DNA of 64,000 nucleotides from Eutypella sp. D-1. Lineage: Eukaryota; Ascomycota; Sordariomycetes; Xylariales; Diatrypaceae. A program made the position numbers and the translations under genes. Below are positions 22,248-35,121 of this stretch, one piece after another. The stretch is from NCBI GenBank assembly GCA_023313575.1, contig JAJTTP010000029.1, forward strand, positions 124,001 to 188,000. The letters run 5' to 3'. Numbering within the stretch: the stretch's first letter is position 1; each line of letters starts with the position of its first letter. Below the pieces are notes generated by a model. That model saw nothing but the letters and a program-made list of their open reading frames with translations, was not told the DNA's origin and ran no database searches.

Positions 22248-24660
22248 CTTGTACTGCGTACGCTGTCGCGAAATCGGGACTTGTGTTGAGTAATGGTGAT
22301 AGTGATAGCGACTTTTCAGCAACAGCTATTTCTCACTGTCTTACTATATCCGTCGACTCGAGCTTCTGATAGGATACGTTGTTGAATAATAAATGCTATA
22401 TTTGAATTGTAATTTTTTGATTCCTTTTTGCCTTCTCTCGTGTTGGGTCTGGACGAGCGAGAGAGGATGAATGGAGATCAGCGAGGTGCGGTGCTGAGTT
22501 GTACCCCGGTCAGCATGGTTTTCTTCACAAAACCTTCCTGACTGGGACTGAAAAAAAAAGTTGAAGATATAATAAGGATAGGATTGTCTGGGGTTGGGTA
22601 AGCTAGGATACTTGTAGGAATGGGGAAGGGTGCCAAGACATATAGATATCTAGGGAGGATGTGCTCATGGTACAGAAATTACTCATGCAGGTGTCGAACG
22701 GGGGTGGCGACCTGAAAAGATAAAAGACTACGCTAAACAGCTAATGTCAGATCCCACGATGATAATTACGAGAGAGTGTGATAGATAAGAGCGTAAAGGA
22801 TGCGATCCCGGCAAACCCCAGCAAACACTACTGTAGTGCACCCCGTTCTACCAAACTAACAATCTTTCCTTATCATCGACGACGGCCATCGACGGCTATC
22901 TCTAGATACGGGGCAACGGGGCTACGGGAGTACTTCGTAGTGTCAGAAATGGTCGGGAGCGGATTACGACGGCAACTCCACTTTTCACCTTCCGAAAAGC
23001 GTAACTTGGCAGTGAACCTTTCCTATAATGGGTAAGATCCCGTCTCTTTGCGGGGAAATTATCTTTTTGCTAAGCCATTAGCGCCTTTATTCTCCACTAA
23101 AACCGACATCATCAAGCATCTGGGCATGCAGTTATTGTTAACACCTGGGCATCTACTTATGTATAGATAGGTTATTGTTACAAGTGCCTAATTGACTTAG
23201 GGGTTCGCTCGAGTAATTTTCTGTTGAAGTGTGGTGTATCTACCTAGGTAGTGACTTGCGAATTTATCAACTGACATGACAGACCCCGGGCCATGTGGTC
23301 GGTGTACGTTTTAGGACACCCAAAAGTGGATCCTCAGTAGTTTGTCCGGGGGTGGGGAAGGCAACTGGCTTGGCTAGAAGAGTAAGTACGTATGGTACCT
23401 AGGTAATTTTGAGACTAACACATGCGCTGACTCCTTTAGCAATGCCCTTAGTAAGTGTTCTACTTATCTACCGACACGAGTCAAGAGATAACCTGGGACA
23501 AATTTCGACCCAGACCGAGCCATCGTGCGCTTCTAGCTCTGAAGATCAATAGAGACGATCCATAGCTTTCCCATCCTGCCATCTATAGCCGACAAAAAGT
23601 ATAATGAGGCTCAAAGTGTAAAGCAAGTGTGAAGTGCCGCTAGCGCTGCGTGCTGCACGGGACCACCGTTGGCCACCCAGGTTCCTACCCACGAGGCAAA
23701 TCGACACAGCCGTAGAACACGTTATTAGCGTTCATCGCCTCGATCCAGCCCTATCTGGCCTGGGTCATGTATCAGGAGGGCGCGGCTGGACGCTTGTCGC
23801 CTCATTCTTGATTCAGGTAGTGTCTGTCCGGCTCAGGTACATAACACGCGCAAAATCCCCTGATCCCCACGGGGTACAATCACCAACAATTGGCTCGTCT
23901 GGAGTGAACATGATGTAATTGTTCCCAGCTAGACGACAACTAGGCTACTAGGCATCCTCGCAGCGACCGAGGGTAGTCCGTAGTCCGGTGGGCGCGATCT
24001 AGTTTCAGGGTCTAGGGTGCGGCTTGAGTCGGCTCAAGTCACCCCCCCTTATCTCTTCGCCGCCTTACTAGCTAAAATAGTTTATACGCAAGTCACGAGA
24101 CTTGATGGGGACTGCGGGACAATCGGACCAATGTTTCCTACGGAGGCGACAAATGAGGTCCCCATAGTCAATAGGGAAGGGGTTAACGACGGTTTCACGG
24201 TCCTCAGCTGCGGTCGGATAGTGCAATCCCCGGCACTCCGACGTGGGTTGTCATTTACTAAGATGTGGTTCAAGCGGAGAAGTATGGGGAAGAATATACA
24301 TTATATTGTAAAGGAATGTGAGTAATCTAGAAGTCGCTGATATCAGGCATATCTGCCTAGAGTCTAGAGATGCATGCAAGAAAACGCCGCGCAATGCCGA
24401 GATGATGCATGAAGGGGAAAATGACAAAAGAGAAAAAAAAAGAAAGGGGGCAGAACTCCTATATCGCTCCGAATGTCCCTGCCCAACAACAATGAAGCCC
24501 AAAACCAGTCGCGATGCATAGCCCATTGACTGATGTTCCAATTAGTCCATCCGTTCACCCGATCCCTCCCTGTTATCCCCCGTTGATATGCGATGACACA
24601 ATTCCTCCCTGGCGTAGCACATCATCTCTCCGTCATGGTGTCAGGCGCACCCTGACTGCC
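22248..24660. other. 2.4-kb intergenic stretch with palindromic TACCTAGGTA motifs
   Basis: No gene is supported. The decamer TACCTAGGTA occurs at 23241-23250 and again at 23396-23405. The open frames here (for example 23634-23918) have no family resemblance. It includes the permease promoter and the 3' region of the cupredoxin gene. Confidence 0.5.
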
Positions 24661-25227
24661 TCAGAAGCCATCCATCTTGCGGACGTTAGGGAGGGGCCCG
24701 TTGCCGATAGCGCCATTGGTCTCCTCGCCGAGCACAGTAACGACGCCGGGCTGGGTAGCCAGGTTCTTGAAGGCGTCGAATGTGTTTCCGCTGTCGACGT
24801 TCTGGTTGATGGAGCCGACCATGCCCTGGTTGCAGTGGTTGCCCTGGCCGCAGAAGAACCAGATGGGAGCCGTGTCCTTGACGGTGATCTGGAAGACCTG
24901 GTCTGACACGCCCTCCTTGACGGCGAAGTTGAACCCCGAGTTGAAACCCCCCTCCGATTGCACGCACGGATTGTCGAACGTCGACTGCACCACGCTGTGG
25001 TTCATCGGCCCGAACTGGAACTCCACGATGTCCCCGACCTCCGCGAAAAGGTTGAACGGCTGGTAGTCAAGGACACCACCGCGGCCCACTGCTACCTGCT
25101 TGGTCGTGCCGGTCAGCTGCACCGTCTCCGTCGGGTAGTCGTGACGACCGGCGACAGTAGCGGTAGGGAGGGCAACAACCGCTGAGGCGGCGGCGAGGAT
25201 GAAAGCGATGGTCTTAGTGGAGAACAT
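24661..25227 (-). CDS. secreted cupredoxin (type 1 copper protein)
   Basis: A single exon of 188 residues. The frame is open up to 25365, but the start is placed at ATG 25227 because it yields a clean signal peptide (MFSTKTIAFILAAASAVVA). The mature domain is a cupredoxin fold with all four type-1 copper ligands in order: His77 in MNHSVV, Cys126 in WFFCGQGNHC, His131 and Met136 in NQGMVG. An additional Cys pair (C88 and C132) could form a disulfide. Similar small cupredoxins are abundant in plant-associated and saprotrophic fungi, often with a Ser-rich GPI tail. Here there is no Ser-rich tail and no GPI signal, so it is likely free in the secretome. Electron transfer or copper handling is inferred. 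Confidence 0.85.
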   Translation of the reverse strand: MFSTKTIAFILAAASAVVALPTATVAGRHDYPTETVQLTGTTKQVAVGRGGVLDYQPFNLFAEVGDIVEFQFGPMNHSVVQSTFDNPCVQSEGGFNSGFNFAVKEGVSDQVFQITVKDTAPIWFFCGQGNHCNQGMVGSINQNVDSGNTFDAFKNLATQPGVVTVLGEETNGAIGNGPLPNVRKMDGF

Positions 25228-25392
25228 TTTTGAATTTCTATTGGGAGTTCTATTTAAAAAAAAAACGAAGTTCGTGATGGTAAGTGCGAGAAAGTCGTAA
25301 GTCGTTGAGTTTTGTGTGAGATAAAACCGTTGATTATGAAAAGTCCGATGAAGGAAAAAAATCAAACCCAGAAAGAGATCAAGGAGAAAGAG

Positions 25393-25400
25393 TTTATAAA
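25393..25400 (-). promoter_or_regulatory. TATA-like box upstream of the cupredoxin gene
   Basis: The palindromic word TTTATAAA lies about 166 nt upstream of the cupredoxin start codon, with a run of purines around it. Position and sequence fit a fungal TATA element, and the long leader would be its 5' UTR. This is inference from sequence alone. Confidence 0.35.
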
Positions 25401-27711
25401 AGGAGAATAGTGAAATGCTGCTATGCTGATGCTATGAAGCTGATGCTGCTGATGAGGCAAGAGAAGAGACAGACCTACATCGAGGCACCCGCATCCTTAT
25501 ATATCCGTGAGAACAGGACTTTCTCCCTCTCCCATGCTACCATCGCGAAGGAACGAAGCCACCATTCTTCATCGTCCAATCTACTTCCCCGCGCAAACAT
25601 CCCCAGTATCTCAGCCCCGGTTGTCAGTCATCTCACTCTGCAGTGTTGCGCTGGCATGTTGGTTCCGTCTGACCAAGCGAACTATTTCCAGTGCGAAGCG
25701 TGCCAAAAGCTTGCAACGTTGCGAAGAAAACAAAAAAAAAAAAGTCCCCCGGCTGACCGTTGCCGACGGAAACAAGGCTATCCGTCGAGTCGGGTGCGCA
25801 AGTCCCAGAAATAGAAACAAACCCCAACCCGCCATCCAACAAACAAACAAACAAACAGCACCAGCCACGGGCGCCCGAGGCTGGGGTGTCCGTAGGGCTA
25901 TTGGGCTGTTTAGTCAACGTCTGCGCTTATGCTGTGTCGTCCTACCTACCACCCACACTGCAGCATGTCGCATGCCCGACCATTCACGTATTGTTCTTCA
26001 ATTGGGCACAGCCCCAGCCCTATTCGGCGCTCGAGTCTTAGCGGCTCCGAATCCTTCCAAAAGTGCTGCCAGCCAGGCTTGCTCAGCCCGCCGGGAAACA
26101 CTTGTGCCGATTGGACGGGCCGGCCTTGGCAGCTTGGCATAGCTGTCGTTGTCGTTGACTGTGCTGTGCCGTGATGCCACAGCATAACGCACGCAGGTTG
26201 GCTGGCCAGAGCCCTAAAAATAATAAGCAGCAAGGAACACAAATCCTGTGCACTGCACAGCGCCGTGGGGTAGAGTGGCCCGACTCCGAGGACCCCCCTT
26301 TCCCTGTCTCCATGTGGTTCCCATGCAGTCAGTCAGCAGCGATCTCACATACCTCTATCTCGCTTCCACATAATGACAACCGAATTATGCTTGTCATCCA
26401 CCCTATCTCTACGCACCCAGACGGACGGTCCCCGCGGCCGCTCCTCGCCAGCGAGGTTCTCTACAACATATAACGAGGATACGAAACCCCCGGGCTATAG
26501 CGAATCAGCTATCGTTCTCTACCAGTCCGGTCCTATCTGACCTATTCTCTGTCCCAACTAGAATACATTGCACAACGCATACGCACGTAGGCTACTCGCA
26601 TGATGGGAGCACCAGTCAGTCAGAAAGGAAGGGTGTGCGTGCAACGTGTCGTCCGTACTCGGGCATTCCTTCTCCGCCTTCGCTTCTTCCAACATTGTAT
26701 CACATTCCCCGGAACCCACGAGTGTCCGTTCAGTAACGTACGTGGAGATGCGCTACGATGCCATATGCGTAGAACGTCTGTGTTTCCCCCTTTCCCCCAG
26801 ATTGACTTACGGCACTAAGTGGGCGTGCGCAGCTCGACTGCGGACGCCATTTGTCTACCTAAGTCAGCATTCGCTATTTCTGGATTTTGGAATTGTATTC
26901 CGCATTGAGCTAGAACAGACGGACAGAGAGATAGCTTCTACCTAAGTAGGGCGCTGCTGTTCCGTCGTTAGATGGCAAGGGGGGGTTCACTCATTTATCC
27001 AGCTACACCCTAACTTATATTCAGAAGTAGTGCGAAGACCGCTCCTATGCGAATGAAGACCAACGGGAAGAGAGATAGGCGGAAACAGGTATCATATTTG
27101 GTGATGATGACAAAACTCCTTATAGTCGTCATCGAAATGTTATAGCTATGTACATGATCGCAACAAAGAGAGAAAAGGAAAAGGGCGAGAAGGACCAACT
27201 ACGGTCCCTACCTGTACGCCTGCCCAACTTCTTTGGGTTCCCGAGCAGACCATGGTATCGTGGCCTGCCGCTAGTCGTTATTGTTTCTTATTCCTCCTTT
27301 CTTCTATACCTCTTTCGGACCCATATCGTCTTGTAGACGAAGCGAGAGAAAATACCGGGTGCTCTACGGCCGCAGAAAGCCCGGTTTGGAGGGCCGTTGT
27401 TGGGCGGTCGGCAGTAGTTTTCCGTCCTACGATCCAAGATATCCTATATATACACCGCCCGCACCCCAAATGTTATGGCCAGTAACTAGCTAGTTAGGCC
27501 GGAAGGGGGAGTTTCCGCTGACATGCCTTTATCGCCTAATTATAGACGGCCTGGGCACACAGTACGCTATACGTTATCCGCAGCAAACTCGACTTTGGAT
27601 GGCATAGGCGTGGCCACGTCCAACATCGAGCCCGCGAGGGATTAGATCCCTAGACGTTGTTACATAGACCGACACCGCCTCCCCCGCGCCCAATTCTTAT
27701 CGTTCTTGGAC
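25401..27711. other. 2.3-kb intergenic stretch, no supported gene
   Basis: The region contains an A-rich tract at about 25730-25743 and (AAAC)n at about 25839-25856. Several medium open frames overlap on both strands (25507-26142 and others) without domains, introns or codon bias. Nothing is called. Confidence 0.45.
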
Positions 27712-30696
27712 TCAGCTCGGTCGCTTGAAGAAGTGGGCCTCAGTGTTGAGGACGTAGTCGTCGAGGCTCATGAGGTCTGGGCTCGCGTAGAGGAGGTAGA
27801 AGTACTTGAGGGTCTCGGCGATCCAGAAGCTCTCCATCTCATTGGTCTTGCTCGGGTGCGGCGACAACACATTGTCGATGGCCGAGTGACCCGACTCCGT
27901 CTGCGTGTGCCGGATGATCGCCTCCCACATCCGCCATCCCTTGTCCTGCCACACTGGATCGCCTGTGATGCGGTACATGTACCACACCGACTCGATGGCC
28001 TCGGGTCTATTTTACCATGTCAGCATTAAAGTGATCTGAAGATAGTAATGATAATGTTAAAAAGTGAACTCGTGAAAGTCTGTGACGTACCGAAGAATAT
28101 ACCCCTGGAAATTGACTTCGGCAAAGCCAGGCGGTATCCTTTCGTTTTCAATACGACTCTGCACAAACTCCTTGTGCGACTGGGGGCGCGCGGGGTCGTC
28201 ATCTAGGTCGAGAGGTACCTGGTCGCGGTCATCCGCATCGCCCGTCGTCTTCGTAGGCGTGGTCCCGTGGCCGCCAAGTCTCGCACGATCCAGGTTCTTC
28301 TCGACGGGAGGCGGGGGTGTCCTCTTCTCGAGGTGGCCATCGGCAGGACTATCCTCGACATCGGACAAGCTGCGGCCTGTGAGTCTGCCGTCGCGCAGAT
28401 TTGACGTGCTCTCACCAGCGCCGTATACGTCGTCATCGTCTTTAGCGTTAGCGCTGCTGCCACTGCTACCCCAGCCCTCGTCGCCGGTACCGGAGAGGTG
28501 CTCCTTGGGCGGTTTATCACCGACCCTCTCCTCAGCCTCAGCGGTGAGCTTCTTTGCCTTTTCCTCATTCTCGGTTTGGGCCTTGGTGGCCTTTGCCTCC
28601 TCCTGGAGGCGGTAGTAGTCTTCGAGTTGCTCATCGCGCGTGTCAGCGAATGGGTCGAGATGACGCCACCAGACCGTTTCGTTCCAGTGGCAGTCATTGA
28701 CCGATTCGCAGGGCACTGCGCTCGCACCCTCGGGCATGATGCCGCTCGGCATCGACTCGTACGCCCAGACGCAGCCGTCAGTGAGCTTCTTCGCAATCTC
28801 GACGTCGATCGGCTGATCGAAAATCTTGCCACCCATGCCAAACATACCGCCAATAAAGCAGGTCAGGTGCGCCACCTCAAAATCGGTCACAGCGTCCGTC
28901 TCCGGGCTCCCCCTGGTCTGGATTTTAGCCGAAAATAGGATGTCCCGGTCGTCAGGCGTCATGGGGCGGAATAGCAGCCACTTCTTCACGGCCTCGACAG
29001 TTTTCAGGTGCATGGTTCGATACTTTGGCTCTAGGCCGCCGAGGAGAAGGAACTGCTTCGGGAAATATTCGTACGTGCTATCCTGACCACCACCCATGCT
29101 ATAGGCCTCCATGCCGTAGGGGCCGGCCGTTAGTCCCTGGGGTACACACTTGGCCTGCTCGTCCGAAATTGCCGTGCTGGTGCGAGTTTCCAATTTAGCA
29201 GCCTCATCATCCCGTTTGTCCAGGGGCGAACCTGCGCCCTGGTTGTGACCAGGGCCCTGGTAGCTGTTGCCGGTGCCCGAGTAATCGTCAGGAGCCTTGA
29301 TACGGCTCTCGGAGTCGAGGACTCGCTGCGCCTCGGCGGCCTTCTGCGAAGCGATCTCTGCTTCGGCCGTCTTATTACATCCCGTAGCATCAACACGGTC
29401 GGGAAAGATACCATCAAGTGTGGTTCCCCGTTCTTGCCACTCGTAGAGGGCATCAGTGATTCGTGCTACGGCGTCGTAATACCTGTCATCCTTCGTGATT
29501 TGGGCCAATCGTGTAAATTCCATGGACAAGGAGCCCAGCTCGGCAAGGTTAGAGCTACTTGAGGCGCGCTTTGGCCGTTTTACGCTTTCAGGCTTCCAAT
29601 TATAGTAGAGGACGGGCATGCGATTAGGCGTATCGAAGACGCCCATGAGGATCTCGGCCAATTCGATCGCCTTGTCCAGCAGGATAGTATAACCGCCCGT
29701 CTTACCCCCGCTGACATCGTAGGCGGCAATGAGGCCCCCGAGGTAGCGGATGGTGGTCTCAAAGACGGGAATCTCAGAGCGCGGGGACGTGGTGAAATCA
29801 ATCTCGCCAACAGCTTCAACAGCATCCTCGAATTCCTCTTTCATGCCCATGATCCACAGGGTGTCGAGCGAATCAACAATAGTGGCGGCCCAGCCGCAGA
29901 ATGGGTCACGGAACTTCTTAGAGATTGGAGATAGTTCATCGTGTTTCCAGGCATATTTCTTATAGCCAGTCCAGGCTCGTTTTGCCTCGGCTTCCACCTG
30001 GCTAAGACGATCAAGACGTTTCTCGCGCGCCGCGGCCGACTCCTCCTTGAACTGGTATTGGATCCTAGGAATCTTCTCCGGCTTCCCAGTCGGCAAGGGA
30101 ATGATAGACTCGGTGGGAACAGGAAAATTCTCGGGCATTTTCTTCCAGTGGATAGCTGTCGAGGCCGCGGTTGAATCGTCCTCCTTGTCCTGTTGCCCGA
30201 CCTTAGCACTATCGGGCGGGCTGATCTTTCTATCCGGGATGTCGATCACGGAGGGGGCTTTATTCCCAGTAGACGTGGTGTCGTCGGTGTTATCCGCTTC
30301 ATCGTCATCCTCATCTTCGTCCTGTTGTAATGACGGCTTAGTGGCAGGGGGTTGGCCAGGCTTTCCGGGGGTGTGATCGGAGGTATCTTCGTTCTCCTTT
30401 AGCTCTGGTATCTTGATCTTATTTAGTTCCCTCTCGGCGGCGGCATCGTCATTGTCATTGGTTGACGAGCCAGCGGCGGTATTGTCGTCATAGATAGGCT
30501 TCTTGGCCTTGTCTGTCGTATCGGATTCGTCAAAGGTGTTCTGATAGCCGGTGTTGGCGGATCCAGTATAGGAATTTGGTGGTTTCGTGACAGTTAGAGA
30601 ATTCCACGGATCGTCATTACGTGATACTCGGTATAGGAGAAAGAGTACGATGGCGGTCGCCAGGACGAAGTATCGGTATCTTCGTAAATGCAACAT
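27712..30696 (-). CDS. class I alpha-1,2-mannosidase, glycoside hydrolase family 47
   Basis: Two exons, 30696-28091 and 28006-27712, join in phase 2 through an 84-nt intron (GTACGT...ATAG) to give 966 residues. The join recreates a continuous family motif, [20 protein letters not shown]. An N-terminal membrane anchor ([18 protein letters not shown]) predicts a type II protein of the ER or Golgi lumen. Residues about 35-200 are an acidic, Ser/Thr/Asp-rich stem. The GH47 barrel begins near [11 protein letters not shown]. Recognisable helices and loops are [71 protein letters not shown] and [19 protein letters not shown]. Family members trim alpha-1,2-linked mannose from N-glycans using Ca2+ and carboxylate catalysts. 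The protein is nearly twice the usual 500-600 residues because of the stem and two long charged insertions (near the [10 protein letters not shown] and the [16 protein letters not shown] segments). Which compartment-specific paralogue it is remains open. Confidence 0.9.
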
Positions 30697-33089
30697 ATTC
30701 GCTTATGGATTTGAAGGGTGGAGGAGTGGAGGGGAATTGGAATAATAGGTGGAGGAGCCTGCCAGTCACCGCAGCAGGCTCAAGGGAGACTTGGGGAAAG
30801 GGGGTATATATACGAAGAAAAAAAACGACAAGGTGATTAGCCAGGGCAAGAATCTATCATCTTTAATACTGGACGTGATAGCTGGAGCTGGAGCTGGAGC
30901 TGGCTATACAATTAATGATGATGATGTATTCTCCAGGCGGGTTTTATCTTGCGAAAAGCACAAAGAATTGAAGTACTCTCGATAGACCAGCAGGTTCAAC
31001 CGTATAGGATAATGCCGGTCAGCCTGTCAACTTATCCCGTCCGTGTTACTAGCACTGCTGGCTACTTTGTACAAGCAAGGAGGTGGACGGGCAGGGAAGG
31101 GCAGGACGGGATAGGATCGGCTGGAGCAGAGGATAAGTAGATGATAAAATCACCGTCAGGGCTTTTGGGATTATTCAAGTATGAGAAGAAAGCTAAGAAG
31201 AGGATTCGGCTACTTTTTTTGACACGGTAATTACAGAGGTAAAGGATGGGGAAAAGGATGTTTTCCTACTTCTCCCTCCTCGTCCTGATTATTCCTTCGA
31301 ACCTGAAGAAGATGTATGGATGGATGGATGTATGTACGAAGTAGCAGGCTAGAGCTAGGTTAATGCACCTGGCAAGACCTCACTCAGCAAGACCTGGACA
31401 ACTGGATAGTTACTTGTCTACTTAGGTAGAGTATGTAAGAAGTAAAGACGCCCGAGGTCTCTTGAACTCGAGGAAAGTCTTGAAATGGTCTTGGAATTCT
31501 CTTGGCTCTCTTGGCTGGACCGGGCGCGATCCATCGATTGGCCCCGCGCAGACAAGCGGCTTGGCATCCTGGAGAAATGTAAAGAAAGAAGGAAAGGCAA
31601 ACTGGCATTTCGCTTTTTGTCATGTGTAATGTCCAAAAAGAGACTTTTCTAACTAAACCTCCGAAAGTTCCATGTTCTATCGATCTTAGGTACCTTGGGT
31701 AGGTAGGCAGGTAGACAATTGTTCGTTATTTCCTACCTCAAGCTATAGGCTACCCGACTAAGTAAATAATTGATAAAGGTTAATTGGATAAAATGGAGAT
31801 AGGTTATTCTATGCCGCTTCTATGCTATCCATACTTATGGATCTATATGTATAATTATGTATGCAGATGCGAGCCTACTGACTTTTACTGGAAGCATTAG
31901 CCGCTACCCAAGTACCTCTATTATAAATAGCGGATCTAAGTCGTTCAGGTACAATTCAGGGACAAAAAACCTTATAAGTAAAGCGCTTGATAATAACCCC
32001 CAGAAATTACCTCATAGGGTTAGTCAAGGTACTTAAGTACCTAAGTACATGCAGGTCGACACAGCATCAGATATCACGGGATACTTCAAGGCTGTCATAA
32101 AGAGTCCCATAGAAGGGTTACCCTTCTAGGGGCCCCGGATATATAGAATAGTTGTGTAACTGATTTCACATTTCACATGCAATTAGCTTGGAAATTCCCG
32201 CCTTCACATCTAACTACGAACTACGTAGTAGGACATATAGGTTTACTACTCATCTATGAGTAGACATCCCGGTATTAAATCTCGTATTGGCTATTATCCA
32301 TTGCATGGAGAAGTTTTAGTCTTGGTCTCTAGAGCTTAATGACAGGCATTAGGTCCGTCCTCCGTTAATCCGTACAAGTAGGCTTTTCAAGGAATGATCC
32401 GCTCTTATATAATAGGTACAGTTTCGTACACGATATACCTAAGTAGGCCTCATATACTCACTCAGAGCCCAAAAGGAGCTTTGAACAAGCTCTCAGAAGC
32501 CCCTCATCGATGCCGCCCTACAGGAACTTACCGTCCTTTGCCCATGCACTCCCACTCGGCGACAGGGCACGAGCCCACCGCCACCTTTCCTCGGCATCGG
32601 TGTGCTGATCAGCAAATGGCGTAGCGGTGCGCGTCATGCTCCAGATCGGAAAAGCGATTCGGCCAATGCGGTCAGTATCATTACGGTAGTCCCCGGCGTA
32701 AAGACATCAGCGGGGGTCCATCGCTCTTGTAGCCATGGCGCATATTTCTAAAAACTGATAGTAGCTAGCTAGGTGGTCGGTTAGACCAAACCGTAAACAT
32801 ACACATGTTTGAAGACTAGATATCATACACATAGAGCAGCTTCGATCCAATAATGCTAGCATAATGACTGTACATGCAGCGAATCTTTTACGTAGCGACT
32901 TGGCAGGCAGTAATTAATTGTCATGAGCTCAGCCCGATAAAAAAAAGTACAGCTTCGGACTTATCACGACGTTTTGTCAAGCAGGCGATGCCTCCAAACC
33001 CCCAGCGTTGCACGTATGCCTAGATAGCCGGGCAGGTTATCCGCAACGGCGCGACCTCGCAACCCCGCCCGCTCACCAAGGCTTGTTTC
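30697..33089. other. 2.4-kb intergenic stretch, no supported gene
   Basis: It begins with the promoter of the GH47 gene and includes a (GGAGCT)n run near 30883-30903, a GGAT repeat near 31317-31330, and several CTACTTAGGTAG-like and GTACCTAAGTAC-like palindromic words between 31420 and 32440. The composition is A/T-rich at 31650-32420. No coding frame is supported. Confidence 0.5.
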
Positions 33090-35121
33090 CTAATTATCGT
33101 CCCAGACGTCCTCGAGGATGACGCCAGCTGCCTTCCTGGAGACCATGAAGGTGGGGAGGACGGGGAACGCGCCGGGAGGGCGGGGAAACACAGAGGCGTC
33201 GACGACGCGGAGCCTCTCGACGCCGCGGACGCGGAATCGCGAGTCGAGAACGGCGAGGGGGTCGTCGTCGGCGCCGATGGCGCACGTGCCGCTCGCGTGC
33301 TGCGAGTGCGCCTGCAGCGCGAGGAACTCCTTGACCTCATTGACGTCGCCGTCCCCATTCCCGTTTCCCGGCCGGATCTCCTCGAACGGCGCCAGTCCCG
33401 CCGCCGCGGACACGTTGCCGCGGGCCGCGCGCACGAAACCCACGGCGTCCGCCAGCGCCTGCAGGTCGCGGTCCGCGCCCATGCCGTCGAAGAACCGGAA
33501 GTTGACGTCGGGCGGCTCGAGTGGGTCCGCCGACCGCAGCGTCACCGTGCCCCGCGACGCGCCCGGGTCCGTCTTCGTGAACGCGAACGTCAGCGCGTTC
33601 AGGCCGTGGTCGGCGGGGAAGCCCGGCCAGAAGCCCTCGAACGCGAACGAGGCGAGCCTGCGTCGTCGGGGTTATTATCACCTGTGTAAGCCACTGTCCC
33701 GTCTGATCTCATCCAAACGCTTAGGCCGACCGGAAAAGGGAGGGCGTGCAGCTTCTGTCGCCGCGATGGGGACAAAAGACTTACCTTATGAAGACATCGC
33801 GGATCCCTCGAGACGCCGAGGTCTTCAGCCGGACGGCGTAGGTCCCGCCCATACTATCAAGGGGTTTCGCGGCGAGCGCGACAGCGCTGGACTCGTAGTT
33901 ATCCCCGAGGTTGGCGCCGACGCCAGGGAGGTCCTTGATCAGCGTGATATTATGCTTCTTGAGCTGCTCCGCCGGGCCGACGCCGCTCAGCATAAGGATC
34001 TGGGGCGAGTTCAAGGCACCGCCCGCGACGATGACCTCGCGCGTCACGTACGCAAAGCCCCTCGAGGTGCCATTACCGCCGCCACCACCTGACCCGGATC
34101 GCGGGTCCGCGCCGTACGCACTAGCGCCCACGGCGTACTCGACGGCCATGGCGGCGGGCGGGCGGTCGGGGACCAGGGTGTCGAAGACGACGCGCGTGAG
34201 GTACGAGTTAAGGCTGAGGCGGAGCGGGTAGCGGTCGAAGCCGGCGCCCAGCGTCTCGCGCACGTAATTCGCGGGCGACCGCCGCCGGCCGTCGGGCGTC
34301 GTGTGCGATGCCATGCCGAAGATCCCCGTTGTCTGGTCCCGGTCCGGCGACCCCGCTGCGTCGTTGTTATCCCGCTGCACGAGCGCCGCTAGCTCCGCGT
34401 CGGTCGCGTTGCCGCCGGCCGAGGACAGCGCTCGCGCGACGCCTCGCAGCACCGCTGTCCCGTCTGCTGCGCTGCCGACCCAATCGCCCGCTCCCCCGCT
34501 GCTATTGCCACCGCTGCCTGGTCCAAGCATGCTGGAGTCGAGCCAGCCGGTGAAGCCGTGACCCGCGGTTCCATTGGGCCTATAGTGGCACCTCTCGATA
34601 TCCTCAAAGACGCGGCGCATCTCGTCCGCACGCCAGGAGTCGTCGCCGGTGAGATCGGCGATGTAGTCCCAGTCTGTGTCGGCCGGGAGATCGAGAATAG
34701 CGGCATTATGGATGGCGCCGCCGCCGAGGGCGGCCGCTCGCGGGTACCAGATGCCGAGCTGCTGGGCGCCCTCGGGTGGGTCCGTGCCAACGTAGAAGGA
34801 GCCGTCCGGGGCGCGCCAGGTCAAGCGGTCGAACTGCCGCTCGCGGTCGGGGTCGTCCGAGTGCTTAACGAAGAAGTCCCATCGCGTCCGCGGGTCGTTG
34901 GTCGCGTTGACCATCGTCGAGGGGGACCGGTAGACCGGATCGTCCGTCAGGTCGTCGCCCGCCTCCAGCAGCAGTACCGAGTGCCCCGCCTGGGCGAGGT
35001 CCGCGGCCAGCGGTCCGCCGCCCGGCCCCGAACCCACCACAACGTACTCGTATTGCTGGCCCACTCCATAGCCCACAAACCACGGCAGGCCCAGCAACGC
35101 GATCTTCTGAATTCCTAACAT
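33090..35121 (-). CDS. secreted GMC (glucose-methanol-choline) family FAD oxidoreductase
   Basis: Two exons, 35121-33785 and 33657-33090, joined in phase 2, give 634 residues. A signal peptide is likely (MLGIQKIALLGLPWFVGYG). The FAD ADP-binding motif is at residues 27-56 (VVVGSGPGGG...LLLEAG). GMC signature elements follow: GGGAIHNAAILDLPAD, and GGALNSPQILMLSGVGP as the second PROSITE-type motif. The C-terminal block has HASGTCAIG (His566, the expected catalytic base) and DASVFPRPPGAFPVLPTFMV. In the latter segment no His or Asn is found where most GMC enzymes carry the second active-site residue. The substrate is unknown; alcohol, sugar or aryl-alcohol oxidation and secondary-metabolite tailoring are all possible. 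The gene is GC-rich. The MDR gene downstream of its promoter is on the same strand, but no operon or cluster logic is evident. Confidence 0.88.

Noticed and set aside
25507..26142. Plus-strand 211-codon open frame
   Set aside because: Overlaps similar-length frames in other phases, A-rich and repetitive, with no motif or signal peptide.
33118..34092. Plus-strand 324-codon open frame opposite the GMC oxidoreductase
   Set aside because: Crosses the GMC intron and lacks any motif; GC-rich antisense shadow.
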